From positions 2,852,001 to 2,916,000 of the forward strand of contig CP102273.1 of the NCBI GenBank assembly GCA_025148965.1: a stretch of 64,000 nt of DNA. The letters run 5' to 3'. A model generated the notes under the pieces. It was not told where the DNA came from and ran no database searches. It saw nothing but the letters and a program-made list of their open reading frames with translations. This DNA comes from Intestinibacter bartlettii. Its GTDB lineage: Bacteria > Bacillota > Clostridia > Peptostreptococcales > Peptostreptococcaceae. Within the stretch, counting starts at the first letter, position 1, and each line of letters begins with the position of its first letter. The position numbers were made by a program, and so were the translations under genes. This document shows positions 36,320 through 45,855 of this stretch, one piece after another.

Positions 36320-37477
36320 TTAATCCATGGTTGAAATTAAATTGTAAAGTGTACACACTGCATATGGAAAAATATCTTCGTTAAAATCAAATTTACCATT
36401 GTGAAGTGGCCAATTTTGTTCATTTTCCTTTTCTGCGAAAAATACCATTCTAACGCCAGGGACTAATCTAAAATAATACGCAGCATTATCACCTGCTAGG
36501 AATGGTTTTTCACCTAAAACAAATCTATCTCCAAATACTTCTTTTCCGACTTCACTCCCCATCTTTACTAAATCAGGATTGTTTATTAATGCAGGAAGAT
36601 GTGAAATTAATGTTACTTTAATTGTTGCATTTGTTTCTTCTTCAATCTCCTTCATTCTATCTTGAAGATAAGTTAAAACATACTCAAAATTTTCTTCACA
36701 AAATGTTCTAAGTGTTCCTTCTAACTTAACATTTTCAGCCATTATATTATTTTTTACTCCACCATTTATAGTTCCCATTCCAAGTACAAATTGCATTTTT
36801 TCTTTTAAATCTATGTTTATCTTATCTATTGCATCAATAACTTTTGCTGACACAGAAATTGCATTTATTCCCTTTTCAGGTTCACCCCAATGTGATGATT
36901 TTCCGATTATTTCAATTCCAACTCTCCCCAATGTAGCTGTAGAAACACTTTTTTGAATCTCCATACCTATTGGTTCAGAATTTGCATAATGAAAAATAAC
37001 CATTTTATCAACTTTTGGATTTTCTAATACTTTTTCTGCTATAAGTTTTTTTGCTCCTTTTCCTACTTCCTCTGCTGGTTCAAATATAAATTTAACATTG
37101 CATTTTAGCTCATCTTTATGTTCATAAAGTAATCTTGTAACACCTAATGCAGTTGCTACAATTCCATCATGGCTACATGCATGCATAACGCCTTTATTCT
37201 TAGATTTAAATTCTAAATTTGTTTCTTCTTCTATTGGTAATGCATCCATTTCTGCCCTCAGACCCACAGTTGGATATTCTGGATTATTCATAAGCATAGC
37301 AACTACCCCAGTATCTCCAATTATTTTAGCTTCCAATCCTATTTCTTCTAAACATTTTTTTATATATTTAGATGTTTCGTATTCTTGCTCGCTAATTTCT
37401 GGATACATATGTATATGTCTTCTTATTTTTACTACTTCAGGAATTACTTTTTTTATATCATCACTGTCTATGAACAT
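36320..37477 (-). CDS. M20D-family amidohydrolase/peptidase
   Basis: 385 aa. RRHIHMYPEISEQEYETSKYI opens the family; metal ligands are in GVMHACSHDG (Cys and His), FEPAEEVGKGAKKL (Glu), FHYAN (His) and LHNGKFDFNED (C-terminal His). The usual ACGHDGH reads ACSHDGI. Dimerisation domain in the middle (GRVGIEIIGKSSHWGEPEKGINAI). Likely hydrolyses N-acyl or N-carbamoyl amino acids or a dipeptide; substrate unknown. Soluble, single gene. Confidence 0.9.
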   Translation of the reverse strand: MFIDSDDIKKVIPEVVKIRRHIHMYPEISEQEYETSKYIKKCLEEIGLEAKIIGDTGVVAMLMNNPEYPTVGLRAEMDALPIEEETNLEFKSKNKGVMHACSHDGIVATALGVTRLLYEHKDELKCNVKFIFEPAEEVGKGAKKLIAEKVLENPKVDKMVIFHYANSEPIGMEIQKSVSTATLGRVGIEIIGKSSHWGEPEKGINAISVSAKVIDAIDKINIDLKEKMQFVLGMGTINGGVKNNIMAENVKLEGTLRTFCEENFEYVLTYLQDRMKEIEEETNATIKVTLISHLPALINNPDLVKMGSEVGKEVFGDRFVLGEKPFLAGDNAAYYFRLVPGVRMVFFAEKENEQNWPLHNGKFDFNEDIFPYAVCTLYNLISTMD

Positions 37478-37565
37478 TCATAATCCTCGCTTTCACAAAT
37501 ATACTAAGTACAAATTTATATTAATATTAAATAAATTAATCTTTTAAATTATTATATCCAAATAA

Positions 37566-38363
37566 CTAAATTTCAAAGTACTCTTTTATAACTTCCATGA
37601 CCCCATCCTCATCATTTGATTTTGCTTGATAATTGCTTATTTCTTTTAATTTTGGATGTGCATTTGCCATAGCATAGCTATATTTACAACTTTGCATCAT
37701 TTCATAATCGTTTAAATAATCCCCAAATGCCATTGTTTCATCATAAGTTATATCGTAAGCCTCTTGAATTCTTTCTATGGCAGTTCCTTTATTTACACCT
37801 ATATTCATAAAATCCATCCATAACTCCCCTGATACACTGATTAAGAATTCATCTTCAACTTCTGAAAACTCTTTAGATAAGTATTTTTCAGAATTCTCAT
37901 CGTGGAATAATGCAATTTTGCATATTCTATCATTTCCCTCTCTAACAATATCTAATACATCATCAACTACTTCTAGTCTTTCATAATACATGTCTGCATG
38001 TTTTGTAAAAAATTCTCCTCTATTTTCAGTATAAGCACTTTTTTCTCCGCATAATATTATTGATGCACCTTTTATCTTTCTTGCAATTTCAACAGGTTTA
38101 ATTAATTTTTCTGCAGAAATTTCACTTAAATATACAATTTCCCCTTTATCAAAAACCATTGATCCATTTTCACTTATATAAATTAAATCTTGATTATAGC
38201 CTTCAAATTGTTTGCGTAAATTATAATATTGTCTTCCACTTGCTACTATAAATCTCACATTTTTTTCATCTAATTTTTCTAATACATAACCAAAGTCTTT
38301 TGGAAGTCTTTTTTTACTATCTAAAAGAGTTCCATCCATATCTGTTGCAATTATTTTTACCAT
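37566..38363 (-). CDS. Cof-type HAD-superfamily sugar phosphatase
   Basis: 265 aa from ATG 38363, six nt after AGGAG. Motif I ATDMDGTLLDS, motif II VASGRQY, late MNIGVNKGTAIERIQE and the motif IV FGDYLNDYEMMQSCKYSYAMANAHP. Type IIB cap between. Cytosolic phosphatase of sugar phosphates or flavin/pyridoxal precursors; substrate not predictable. Confidence 0.93.
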   Translation of the reverse strand: MVKIIATDMDGTLLDSKKRLPKDFGYVLEKLDEKNVRFIVASGRQYYNLRKQFEGYNQDLIYISENGSMVFDKGEIVYLSEISAEKLIKPVEIARKIKGASIILCGEKSAYTENRGEFFTKHADMYYERLEVVDDVLDIVREGNDRICKIALFHDENSEKYLSKEFSEVEDEFLISVSGELWMDFMNIGVNKGTAIERIQEAYDITYDETMAFGDYLNDYEMMQSCKYSYAMANAHPKLKEISNYQAKSNDEDGVMEVIKEYFEI

Positions 38364-38517
38364 ATTCATCTCCTCAATATCCCTATTTATTTTATTTATT
38401 GTTAATATTAATCTACAAATTATTTTAGCATAATAAAAACCATATTATATTAAAAACATAAATTAATTTTTTATATAATACTTAATATAAAAGACTACTT
38501 TTCTAAAAATAAACACA

Positions 38518-38545
38518 AAAAAATACCTAGATGGGAATCTAGATA
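38518..38545 (-). terminator. Terminator of the ADP-ribosylglycohydrolase gene
   Basis: ATACCTAGAT / ATCTAGATAT stem with GGGA loop and a T7 tail on the minus strand; overlaps the stop codon. Confidence 0.75.
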
Positions 38546-39489
38546 TCTTCAAAATGTATTTTATCTATTAACTCTAATATTTTTTCTTTTCCCCTAATTT
38601 CTTCATACCATCTAGTAGGTATATTTTCAAATCCATAAATAATACCTGCTAATCCACCTACAACAGCAGCTGTTGTATCTGTATCATTTCCCAATGCTAT
38701 TGATTTTTTTATAGCATCTTCATAGGAATTACTTTCTCGTATAATTTTAAAGGCACTTTTTAGGCAGTCAATTACATATCCTGTTCCTCTTTCTTCTATT
38801 ATTCCATCTGGTAAAATATTATTTTCAAATTCATATAAGTATTCTTTATTATTTTTATATATATTTTTTAGAGAATTCACTGCCGTAGAATATGCTTCTT
38901 CAAATTCAATACCTTCAAGCATATATTTTGCAATCAAATTATAAAATGCACAACATACTTGGTTACAAATATGACCATGCGTAATCATTGCTTGTTCGTG
39001 GGAATCATTGACTAGCCTTTCATCATCTCCATCTTCTAAAATAGCTAGTGCCAATGTTCTCATCAACGCTCCATTTCCTTTTCCTTCTGGCTCACATAAC
39101 CCTGATACCCTTGGACTAGAACCTCTAGCATATTCAACTAACGCTTTTAATGTTTGTCTACCTACATCAAAAACATATCCATCTACAGCCCATAAGCCAT
39201 CTGATAACCATGCCAAAAGTTTCTTAGCTAGATTATTCATATTAAATCCATCACATTCCAAATAACTATCTATAACACATAAAAATTGAGCTCCATCATC
39301 TGAGTATGTCCCAAAAGGAACATCTATATATGTTTTTCTGAAATATGTTGGAGTAACTATATCAATTTTATCTATGCTTGGAATATCTTCCTGTGGTGTA
39401 AATTCATATGGCACACCGACTGCGTCACCAATTATCAATCCCCAAATACCACCTAAAACCTTATTTCTTGGATACGACACTTTATTCAT
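38539..39489 (-). CDS. ADP-ribosylglycohydrolase (DraG-like) family protein
   Basis: 316 aa. GGIWGLIIGDAVGVPYEF at the start, the metal site YSDDGAQF (SDDT in most) and the second ligand set ALGNDTDTTAAVVGGLAGIIYG near the end are characteristic. Removes ADP-ribose from proteins or small molecules using two Mg ions. No partner transferase is in the window, so the target is unknown. Confidence 0.92.
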   Translation of the reverse strand: MNKVSYPRNKVLGGIWGLIIGDAVGVPYEFTPQEDIPSIDKIDIVTPTYFRKTYIDVPFGTYSDDGAQFLCVIDSYLECDGFNMNNLAKKLLAWLSDGLWAVDGYVFDVGRQTLKALVEYARGSSPRVSGLCEPEGKGNGALMRTLALAILEDGDDERLVNDSHEQAMITHGHICNQVCCAFYNLIAKYMLEGIEFEEAYSTAVNSLKNIYKNNKEYLYEFENNILPDGIIEERGTGYVIDCLKSAFKIIRESNSYEDAIKKSIALGNDTDTTAAVVGGLAGIIYGFENIPTRWYEEIRGKEKILELIDKIHFEDI

Positions 39490-39606
39490 AAAACATGCCT
39501 CCTTTAAAATAAACTTCTTATACTATATTATAGTTTAAAAACTTACTCTTTTTATACATTTTTGATTAATTTTTTTTGATTATACATAATAATCCATATT
39601 TTTTTC

Positions 39607-39637
39607 AAAAAAATAGTTGGTGTTTATCACCAACTAA
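39607..39637 (-). terminator. Hairpin upstream of the ADP-ribosylglycohydrolase gene
   Basis: TAGTTGGTG / CACCAACTA stem, TTTAT loop, seven T following on the minus strand. No minus-strand gene is visible just upstream, so it may act in an untranslated leader. 39638-39755 holds nothing else I can support. Confidence 0.6.
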
Positions 39638-39755
39638 AACTTGTTTAAATTCAGACTTTGTAAGTTTACTCCATCTGATGTTTAATAATCACATTAAATT
39701 AAAAAGTTCAACGAATTATTAACACTTTAAATTTTAATCAACATTTGAGATTGAA

Positions 39756-39965
39756 ATGTATATTGAAAATATTAAGGAAGATAATCTTATTATACAATTC
39801 TATTTTTATAATAAATTCCCTCTAAAATTTTTTATTTTTCGTTTTACAATTTTCCTTAATTTTTTTATCGTATTTATTAATTTGAATTTAATTTTATTAC
39901 TAATTTTTATATTATTTCTATGCTTGCTTTTCTTTAAAAATAAACTCGAATTTTCAAAAAAATAA
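39756..39965 (+). CDS. Small hydrophobic protein (69 aa), uncertain
   Basis: Acidic-hydrophobic start MYIENIKEDNLIIQFYFYN followed by two back-to-back hydrophobic stretches (FTIFLNFFIVFI and LILLLIFILFLCLLFF) and a basic end. Start context is weak (TTGAGATTGAA before ATG). A plus-strand terminator directly follows, which favours a real transcript. AT-rich DNA readily gives such Phe/Leu/Ile frames, so this may be chance. No recognised family. Confidence 0.35.
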   Translation: MYIENIKEDNLIIQFYFYNKFPLKFFIFRFTIFLNFFIVFINLNLILLLIFILFLCLLFFKNKLEFSKK

Positions 39966-40004
39966 AGGAAATTAGATATCACCATCCCTATCTATTTCCT
40001 TTTA
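39962..40004 (+). terminator. Plus-strand terminator after the small hydrophobic ORF
   Basis: AAAGGAAATTAGATA pairs with TATCTATTTCCTTT, then TT-rich sequence on the plus strand. Confidence 0.65.
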
Positions 40005-40194
40005 CTATGTTTAAAATACACTAAAATATATTCCTATTTTTTATTATTCCATAATTTATATAATATAAAACAAAATTAGCTAAATCAAAATTCTTAGAGA
40101 TATTTTACAATCTAGATGTTATGATATTATTATGGTATGAATGATGCTCTGATGGTCTTGATTCATATTTAAAATAAATCAAAAGGAGGATTAT

Positions 40195-40866
40195 ATGCAT
40201 AAGATTTTAATTATTGAAGACGATGAAATAATAGCAAAATCAATTGAAAAAGAACTTTCTAATTGGGGATTTATATCAAAGTGTATTACAGATTTTCAAA
40301 ATATTATTCCTCAATTTGTGGAATTTGATCCTCAATTAATACTATTAGATATTACACTTCCCTTTTTTAATGGGTATCATTGGTGTAGTGAAATTAGGAA
40401 ATTATCTAAGGTCCCTATTGTATTTATTTCATCTGCTTCAGACAATATGAATATAGTTATGGCTATGAATATGGGTGGAGATGATTTTATTTCAAAACCA
40501 TTTGATTTACATGTTCTAATCGCCAAAATTCAAGCTATATTAAGACGTACTTATGACTTTTCAACAAGTTCTAATTTATTAGAACATAGGGGTGCTATCT
40601 TAAATATAAACGATAACTCAATCTCATATAATGGAGAAAAAGTTGAACTTACAAAGAATGAATATAAAATACTTCAGACTTTATTAGAGAATAAAAATAA
40701 AACTGTAAGTAGGGATAATTTGATGATTAAATTATGGGAAACTGATAATTATGTTGAAGAAAATACTTTAAACGTAAATGTTACAAGACTTCGTAAAAAG
40801 CTAGAATCCATAGGTCTTAACAATTTTATAAAGACTAAAAAAGGCCTTGGATATATTGTAGAATAA
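40195..40866 (+). CDS. OmpR-family response regulator (BceR-like)
   Basis: 223 aa. Receiver with acidic pair EDDE near residues 8-11, phosphoacceptor Asp in ILLDITLPFFNGY, Ser/Thr and Lys in FISSASD and DDFISKPFD. C-terminal winged helix (VELTKNEYKILQTLLENKNKTVSRDNLMIKLW ... NVNVTRLRKKLE). The 5' AGGAGG is strong. First gene of a four-gene sensing and detoxification module, 11 nt before its histidine kinase. Confidence 0.95.
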   Translation: MHKILIIEDDEIIAKSIEKELSNWGFISKCITDFQNIIPQFVEFDPQLILLDITLPFFNGYHWCSEIRKLSKVPIVFISSASDNMNIVMAMNMGGDDFISKPFDLHVLIAKIQAILRRTYDFSTSSNLLEHRGAILNINDNSISYNGEKVELTKNEYKILQTLLENKNKTVSRDNLMIKLWETDNYVEENTLNVNVTRLRKKLESIGLNNFIKTKKGLGYIVE

Positions 40867-40877
40867 GGAGACTAGGT

Positions 40878-41888
40878 ATGGATAATAAATCACAATTTTT
40901 AAGTGTAGTTTGTGCTTATATAAAGCAATACATCAAGGTACTACTCCTTTTTATAGTATTTGCATTAGTCTTCTGTATAGTATTTTCTTTGTATAATTTA
41001 GAAACCGAAGCTATTTATTATTCTATAATACTATGTGCTTTTATAGGATTAATTTATATATGTATTAATTTTATAAATTACTATAAAAAACATATTCAAC
41101 TATATAAATTGCAAAACGAGATTTCTATATCATTGGAAAATCTTCCATCGCCTAAAACTTTAATGGAAGAAGATTACACTAATTTAATTTTAAATCTAAA
41201 CAAGGAATATAAAACTTATATTTCTAAGTCTGATATAGCTAAAAGTGATATGATAGACTACTATACGATGTGGGTTCATCAAATTAAAACACCTATATCA
41301 GCAATGAAGTTATTAATCCAAACTTCGGAAAGTGAAATTTCAAGTGACCTTTCATCTGAATTATTTAAAATAGAACAGTATGTAGAAATGGTGCTTTCTT
41401 ATATAAGATTAGGTAGTAATGAAAATGACTTTGTTATAAAGGAATATGATTTAGATAATATCGTAAGGCAAGCTATTAGAAAATATGCTCCACTTTTTAT
41501 TAGAAAAAAAATCAATTTAGATTTTCAACCTACAACTTATAAGGTATTAACTGATGAAAAATGGCTAGTATTTGTAATTGAACAACTTCTTTCTAATGCT
41601 ATAAAATATACAAATAAGGGTAAAATATCGATTTATCCTTTGGAAAATAAAAAACTAGTAATCGAAGATACGGGAATAGGTATTTCCAAAGAAGATATAC
41701 CTAGAATTTTTGATAAAGGATTTACTGGATATAATGGGCGAACTGATAAAAAGGCCACTGGCCTTGGTCTTTATCTTTGTAAAAATATACTTGATAAATT
41801 ATCACATAAAATATCTATTGAATCAGAAGTCGGTGTAAAAACTAAGGTAATTCTCGATTTATCAATGCTCAATGTGAATATAGAATAA
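40878..41888 (+). CDS. Intramembrane-sensing histidine kinase (BceS-like)
   Basis: 336 aa. Two membrane helices near the N-terminus with almost no extracellular loop (about residues 15-65), the mark of BceS-type kinases that read the state of a partner ABC transporter. Phosphoacceptor His in YTMWVHQIKTPISAMKLL; ATPase N-box EQLLSNAIKYT, G1 EDTGIGISKEDIPRIFDKGFTG and G2 KATGLGLYL. Confidence 0.94.
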   Translation: MDNKSQFLSVVCAYIKQYIKVLLLFIVFALVFCIVFSLYNLETEAIYYSIILCAFIGLIYICINFINYYKKHIQLYKLQNEISISLENLPSPKTLMEEDYTNLILNLNKEYKTYISKSDIAKSDMIDYYTMWVHQIKTPISAMKLLIQTSESEISSDLSSELFKIEQYVEMVLSYIRLGSNENDFVIKEYDLDNIVRQAIRKYAPLFIRKKINLDFQPTTYKVLTDEKWLVFVIEQLLSNAIKYTNKGKISIYPLENKKLVIEDTGIGISKEDIPRIFDKGFTGYNGRTDKKATGLGLYLCKNILDKLSHKISIESEVGVKTKVILDLSMLNVNIE

Positions 41889-41949
41889 GTCTCCATAAAA
41901 TTTATGATAATAATTATAAGTTTTCATCTAAAATTTTTAAAACATATAT

Positions 41950-42037
41950 CTTACATTCTAAAATTACAGGAATGTAAGTTTTGAGTGGGAAATGTAAGCC
42001 AAACAAATGGTGTCGCATTTCCCTCTTTTGTTATAAT
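41950..42037 (+). promoter_or_regulatory. Promoter and operator of the BceAB-like transporter
   Basis: Inverted repeat CTTACATTC (41950-41958), 11 nt, GAATGTAAG (41970-41978), then a third half-site AATGTAAG (41991-41998) exactly 20 bp after the second. A -10 TATAAT follows (42032-42037) with a poor -35, as usual for activator-dependent promoters. Likely bound by the response regulator encoded upstream. Confidence 0.65.
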
Positions 42038-42089
42038 TAACTCATAAATAAGAAATTAATAGAATTTAAATAAAATGGAGGTCATTCAA

Positions 42090-42857
42090 ATGGCAATTTT
42101 GCAAGTAAAAAATTTAAAGAAGGTATATACAACACGATTTGGTTCAAATCATGTTCAAGCTTTATCAGATGTATCATTCTCAGTTGAAGAAGGAGAATAT
42201 GTCGCTATAATGGGTGAATCTGGTTCTGGGAAAACTACCCTACTTAATATATTAGCTTCACTAGACAAACCAACTAGCGGTGAAGTTTTATTAAATGGAA
42301 AAAACATAGTATCTATAAAAGAAAAAGAAATCTCATCATTCCGTAGAAATAATTTAGGATTTGTATTCCAAGATTTCAACTTATTAGATACATTCACATT
42401 AAAAGATAATATTTTTCTACCATTAGTTTTATCAGGTAAAAAATACAATGAAATGAATTCACTTTTACAACCACTCGCAACTAAATTAGGAATAAGTTCT
42501 TTATTAGAAAAATACCCTTACGAAGTTTCTGGTGGTCAAAAACAAAGAGCTGCAGTAGCAAGAGCACTTATAACTAAACCTCAACTTATTTTAGCAGATG
42601 AACCAACAGGCGCTCTAGACTCTCATTCTTCTGATGAATTATTACAATTATTCGAAGATATAAACAAACAAGGTCAAACAATATTAATGGTAACTCACAG
42701 TACAAAAGCTGCTAGCAGTGCAAAAAGAGTTTTATTTATAAAAGACGGCAGAGTGTTCCATCAACTTTATAGAGGTTCTTCAACAAAACAAGAAATGTAT
42801 CAAAAAATTTCAGATACATTAACTATGATTGCTACAGGTGGTGTTAAAAGTGAATAG
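42090..42857 (+). CDS. BceA-like ABC transporter ATPase
   Basis: 255 aa from ATG 42090, which lies after GGAGGT; the ATG at 42075 precedes that site and is unlikely. Walker A GESGSGKTT, Q-loop FQDFNLL, signature VSGGQKQR, Walker B LILADEPTGALD, H-loop VTHS. Energises the adjacent ten-helix permease. Expected function: sensing and removal of lipid-II-binding peptide antibiotics. Confidence 0.94.
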   Translation: MAILQVKNLKKVYTTRFGSNHVQALSDVSFSVEEGEYVAIMGESGSGKTTLLNILASLDKPTSGEVLLNGKNIVSIKEKEISSFRRNNLGFVFQDFNLLDTFTLKDNIFLPLVLSGKKYNEMNSLLQPLATKLGISSLLEKYPYEVSGGQKQRAAVARALITKPQLILADEPTGALDSHSSDELLQLFEDINKQGQTILMVTHSTKAASSAKRVLFIKDGRVFHQLYRGSSTKQEMYQKISDTLTMIATGGVKSE

Positions 42858-44868
42858 ATTTTTTTATTTTAAATTAGCAATTACAAATATAAAAAAGAAT
42901 GCAAAAACATATGTCCCATATATAATTACATCAATATTAACTATCTGTATGTTTTACATCATTTGCTCTTTATCAAAAAATCCAGATTTGACTAAGGCAA
43001 CTGGAACAGGAACAATGTCTGAAGTCTTATTTTTAGGTACAATTGTATGTGGAATATTCTCTGTAATATTCTTATTTTACACAAATAGCTTCCTTATGAA
43101 ACGTAGAAAAAAAGAATTTGGGCTTTATAATATTTTAGGTATGGAAAAGAAACATATATCTAAAGTTGTATTATGCGAAACACTTATTATAAGCGTAATT
43201 AGTTTAGTTTTCGGTCTTTTAATCGGAATTTTATTTGATAAATTAATGCTTTTAATATTATTATCAATGTTTTCAGTAAAAATTCCTTTAGGATTTTATA
43301 TATCTTCTGCATCACTTAATTCTACTTTTGTATTATTCGCTGGAATATTTGTATTAATATTCTTAAATAGTATTAGACAAATCCACTTGGCTAAACCAAT
43401 AGAATTATTACAAGGCAGCTCTGTAGGTGAAAAAGAACCAAAAGCAAAATGGTTTATTGCTTTACTTGGCTTTATATGCTTAGGCACAGGATATTATATA
43501 GCAGTTACAACTACTAATCCTATAGCTGCTTTGATGTTATTCTTTGTTGCAGTAATTTTAGTAATTATAGGTACTTACCTTGTATTTACAGCTGGAAGTA
43601 TTGTTTTATTAAAAGCAATGCGTAAAAATAAAAACTACTACTATAAAACTAAAAACTTTATATCAATCTCAGGAATGATATATCGTATGAAACAAAATGC
43701 TGTTGGTCTTGCTAATATATGTGTATTATCAACTATGGTATTAGTAATGCTTTCATCTACATTCTCTTTATGGTATGGAATGAATGATATTGTTGACAAT
43801 TATTATCCAAGAGAATTCCAATTTACCCCTTCTGAGTATTCAGATAAGGATATAAAAAATTTAAAAGCTTGGATAAACAATACACTTGATGATTTTGATC
43901 AAAAACCAACTGATACCATTGAATATACTACTTTAAATTTTGCTTGTATCGGTAAAGGGGATACTTTTATAGTTGATAAAGCCAATTCAACATATTCAAA
44001 TATGGTAAATGATATAAGTACATTATCATTTGTAACTTTAGATGATTATAATAAAATATATAATTCTAACGTTAAATTAAATGATGATGAAGTGCTTATT
44101 TGTTCTAGCCGTGAAAAATATACAAGTCCACAACTTAAAGTTTTTAATTATACATTTAAAGTAAAAAATACCTTTGATAATTTCCCTACTGATCAATATG
44201 TTGCTGCTAATGTTGCAAAAAATCATGTTGTTGTAGTTAAAAATATAGATATATTAAAAAATATAAATAAATTGCAACAAAAAGTATACGGCGATATGGC
44301 CTCAGATATAAAATATTTTTATTTCTTCAATGTAGATACAACTGCCGAAAATATATTAAAAATAAATGATAAGTTTATAGATGACATGCAAGCAATGGCT
44401 AATTATCCAAAAGATACAAATAAATACATTTATCAAGGTAAAATAGATTGTCGTGAAGAGTCTAGAAATAGCCTTATTGCCCTTAATGGTGGTCTTCTAT
44501 TCATCGGTGTTTTCTTAGGTGTATTATTCATGATTGCTACAATTTTAATTATGTATTATAAACAAATTTCTGAAGGATATGATGATAAAGAACGTTTTGC
44601 AATAATGCAAAAGGTAGGAATAAGTCACAAGGAAATCAAGAAATCTATACACTCTCAAGTGCTTACAGTTTTCTTCTTACCACTTATTGTAGCAGGAATT
44701 CATATAGCTTTTGCATTCCCATTCATAACTAAAATATTAGCTATTTTAAACCTTACAAATACAAAATTATTTGTAATTTCTACTTGTGGTAGTTTTCTAA
44801 TATTCGCCATATTCTATGGTATAGTTTATAGAATTACGGCTAGAAGTTATTATAAAATCGTAAGTTAA
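42850..44868 (+). CDS. BceB-like ABC transporter permease
   Basis: 672 aa from GTG 42850, inside the end of the ATPase gene (AGGTGG upstream); the earlier TTG is less likely. FtsX-type N-terminal helices (RRKKEFGLYNILGMEKKHIS coupling segment), then several helices, a large extracellular domain of about 200 residues (about 315-530) which binds the peptide in BceB proteins, and three C-terminal helices with ERFAIMQKVGISHKEIKKSI. Ten membrane segments in all. The specific antibiotic is not predictable. Confidence 0.93.
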   Translation: MNRFFYFKLAITNIKKNAKTYVPYIITSILTICMFYIICSLSKNPDLTKATGTGTMSEVLFLGTIVCGIFSVIFLFYTNSFLMKRRKKEFGLYNILGMEKKHISKVVLCETLIISVISLVFGLLIGILFDKLMLLILLSMFSVKIPLGFYISSASLNSTFVLFAGIFVLIFLNSIRQIHLAKPIELLQGSSVGEKEPKAKWFIALLGFICLGTGYYIAVTTTNPIAALMLFFVAVILVIIGTYLVFTAGSIVLLKAMRKNKNYYYKTKNFISISGMIYRMKQNAVGLANICVLSTMVLVMLSSTFSLWYGMNDIVDNYYPREFQFTPSEYSDKDIKNLKAWINNTLDDFDQKPTDTIEYTTLNFACIGKGDTFIVDKANSTYSNMVNDISTLSFVTLDDYNKIYNSNVKLNDDEVLICSSREKYTSPQLKVFNYTFKVKNTFDNFPTDQYVAANVAKNHVVVVKNIDILKNINKLQQKVYGDMASDIKYFYFFNVDTTAENILKINDKFIDDMQAMANYPKDTNKYIYQGKIDCREESRNSLIALNGGLLFIGVFLGVLFMIATILIMYYKQISEGYDDKERFAIMQKVGISHKEIKKSIHSQVLTVFFLPLIVAGIHIAFAFPFITKILAILNLTNTKLFVISTCGSFLIFAIFYGIVYRITARSYYKIVS

Positions 44869-44907
44869 AATTGCAAACACTCTTTAAATTAATATATATT
44901 TATTCTT

Positions 44908-44945
44908 TATAGGCATACTAAAAAATTATAGTATGTCTATTTTTC
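44908..44945 (+). terminator. Terminator of the Bce-like operon
   Basis: ATAGGCATACTA / TAGTATGTCTAT stem with T5 on the plus strand. Confidence 0.8.
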
Positions 44946-44962
44946 ATTACATAATTCCAATA

Positions 44963-44997
44963 AAAAAACTCCTAAATACCCACCTTTATTCAAGAGT
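44963..44997 (-). terminator. Terminator of the downstream corrinoid-protein gene
   Basis: Imperfect stem closed by ACTC / GAGT with a T7 tail on the minus strand; overlaps the end of the coding region. Confidence 0.55.
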
Positions 44998-45640
44998 TTT
45001 CTTTTATTCTAGCCATATTCTTTTTTAAATAATCTAAAAGGTCTACTACGCTTTCAGTATAGCAGTCTGCTCCAATTTTCTCCCTAAATGATTCACCTAC
45101 CGATGCCCCTCCAATAAAAACATGAACCCTTTGTCTTAATTTTCTATCTTCTAACATGTCCATCACCTTTTTCATTTCAGACATTGTAGTTGTGAGTAAT
45201 GAAGACATCATCAGAATATTGGCATTATAATTTTCAATAGCTTCTATAAATTTTTCTGCTGAAACATCTGTCCCAAGATCTATTATTTTTACATCTAATG
45301 TTTCTAAAAAAATTTTTATGACATTCTTGCCCAAGTCATGTATATCTCCTTGAACAGTTCCCATGACTATAATAATGTCATAATCTTTTTCCTCCTCTTT
45401 TAAATAGGGCTCTATTACTTTATAACCAGATTTAAATGCCTGCATAGCCAGTAGTACTTCTGGTATTAAACATTCATTTTTTTCTTCTTTCCTTGCAATC
45501 AAACTTAGCGCATCTATTAATATATTTTTTAATATGTATTTTGGATCATATCCCGATAAAAGAGATTTTTTTATATATTTTACAACCGAGTCATCATCAC
45601 CATCAATCATAGATTGTCTGATTTTCTCACAATAATTCAT
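44990..45640 (-). CDS. Corrinoid (B12-binding) methyltransferase protein, copy 1
   Basis: 216 aa: N-terminal four-helix cap (YILKNILIDALSLIARKEEKNECLIPEVLLAMQAFKSGY) and a Rossmann B12 domain with the cobalt-ligand motif GDIHDLGKN, then SSLLTTTMSEMKKVMD and FIGGASVG. MtbC/MttC-like. Accepts a methyl group from a substrate-specific methyltransferase and passes it on. It lies apart from mttB, beyond the transporters, and is the most diverged of the four copies (Cys-rich start, no Ala-rich MAGI segment). Confidence 0.9.
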   Translation of the reverse strand: MNYCEKIRQSMIDGDDDSVVKYIKKSLLSGYDPKYILKNILIDALSLIARKEEKNECLIPEVLLAMQAFKSGYKVIEPYLKEEEKDYDIIIVMGTVQGDIHDLGKNVIKIFLETLDVKIIDLGTDVSAEKFIEAIENYNANILMMSSLLTTTMSEMKKVMDMLEDRKLRQRVHVFIGGASVGESFREKIGADCYTESVVDLLDYLKKNMARIKENS

Positions 45641-45744
45641 ATAAATTCCTCTCCTAAAATAACATATTTTTATTCTTATATTATTAATTTGACATATCGG
45701 GTTGTTTTTCCTATAAAAAATAGTTTTTGTTTTTAGAATTTATC

Positions 45745-45822
45745 CAAAAAAATATCTTCAAGTATTTATAAAGCACTTGGATATATTATTTTAACCAAAT
45801 ACTTATAAATTCTTGAAGATTC
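45745..45822 (-). terminator. Terminator after the MFS transporter
   Basis: Long inverted repeat (AATATCTTCAAG...TTTATAA with TTATAAAT-CTTGAAGATT) in the gap after the transporter stop. Confidence 0.6.
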
Positions 45823-45855
45823 TATTTAAATTTAACGATTAATCTTATTATTTTT

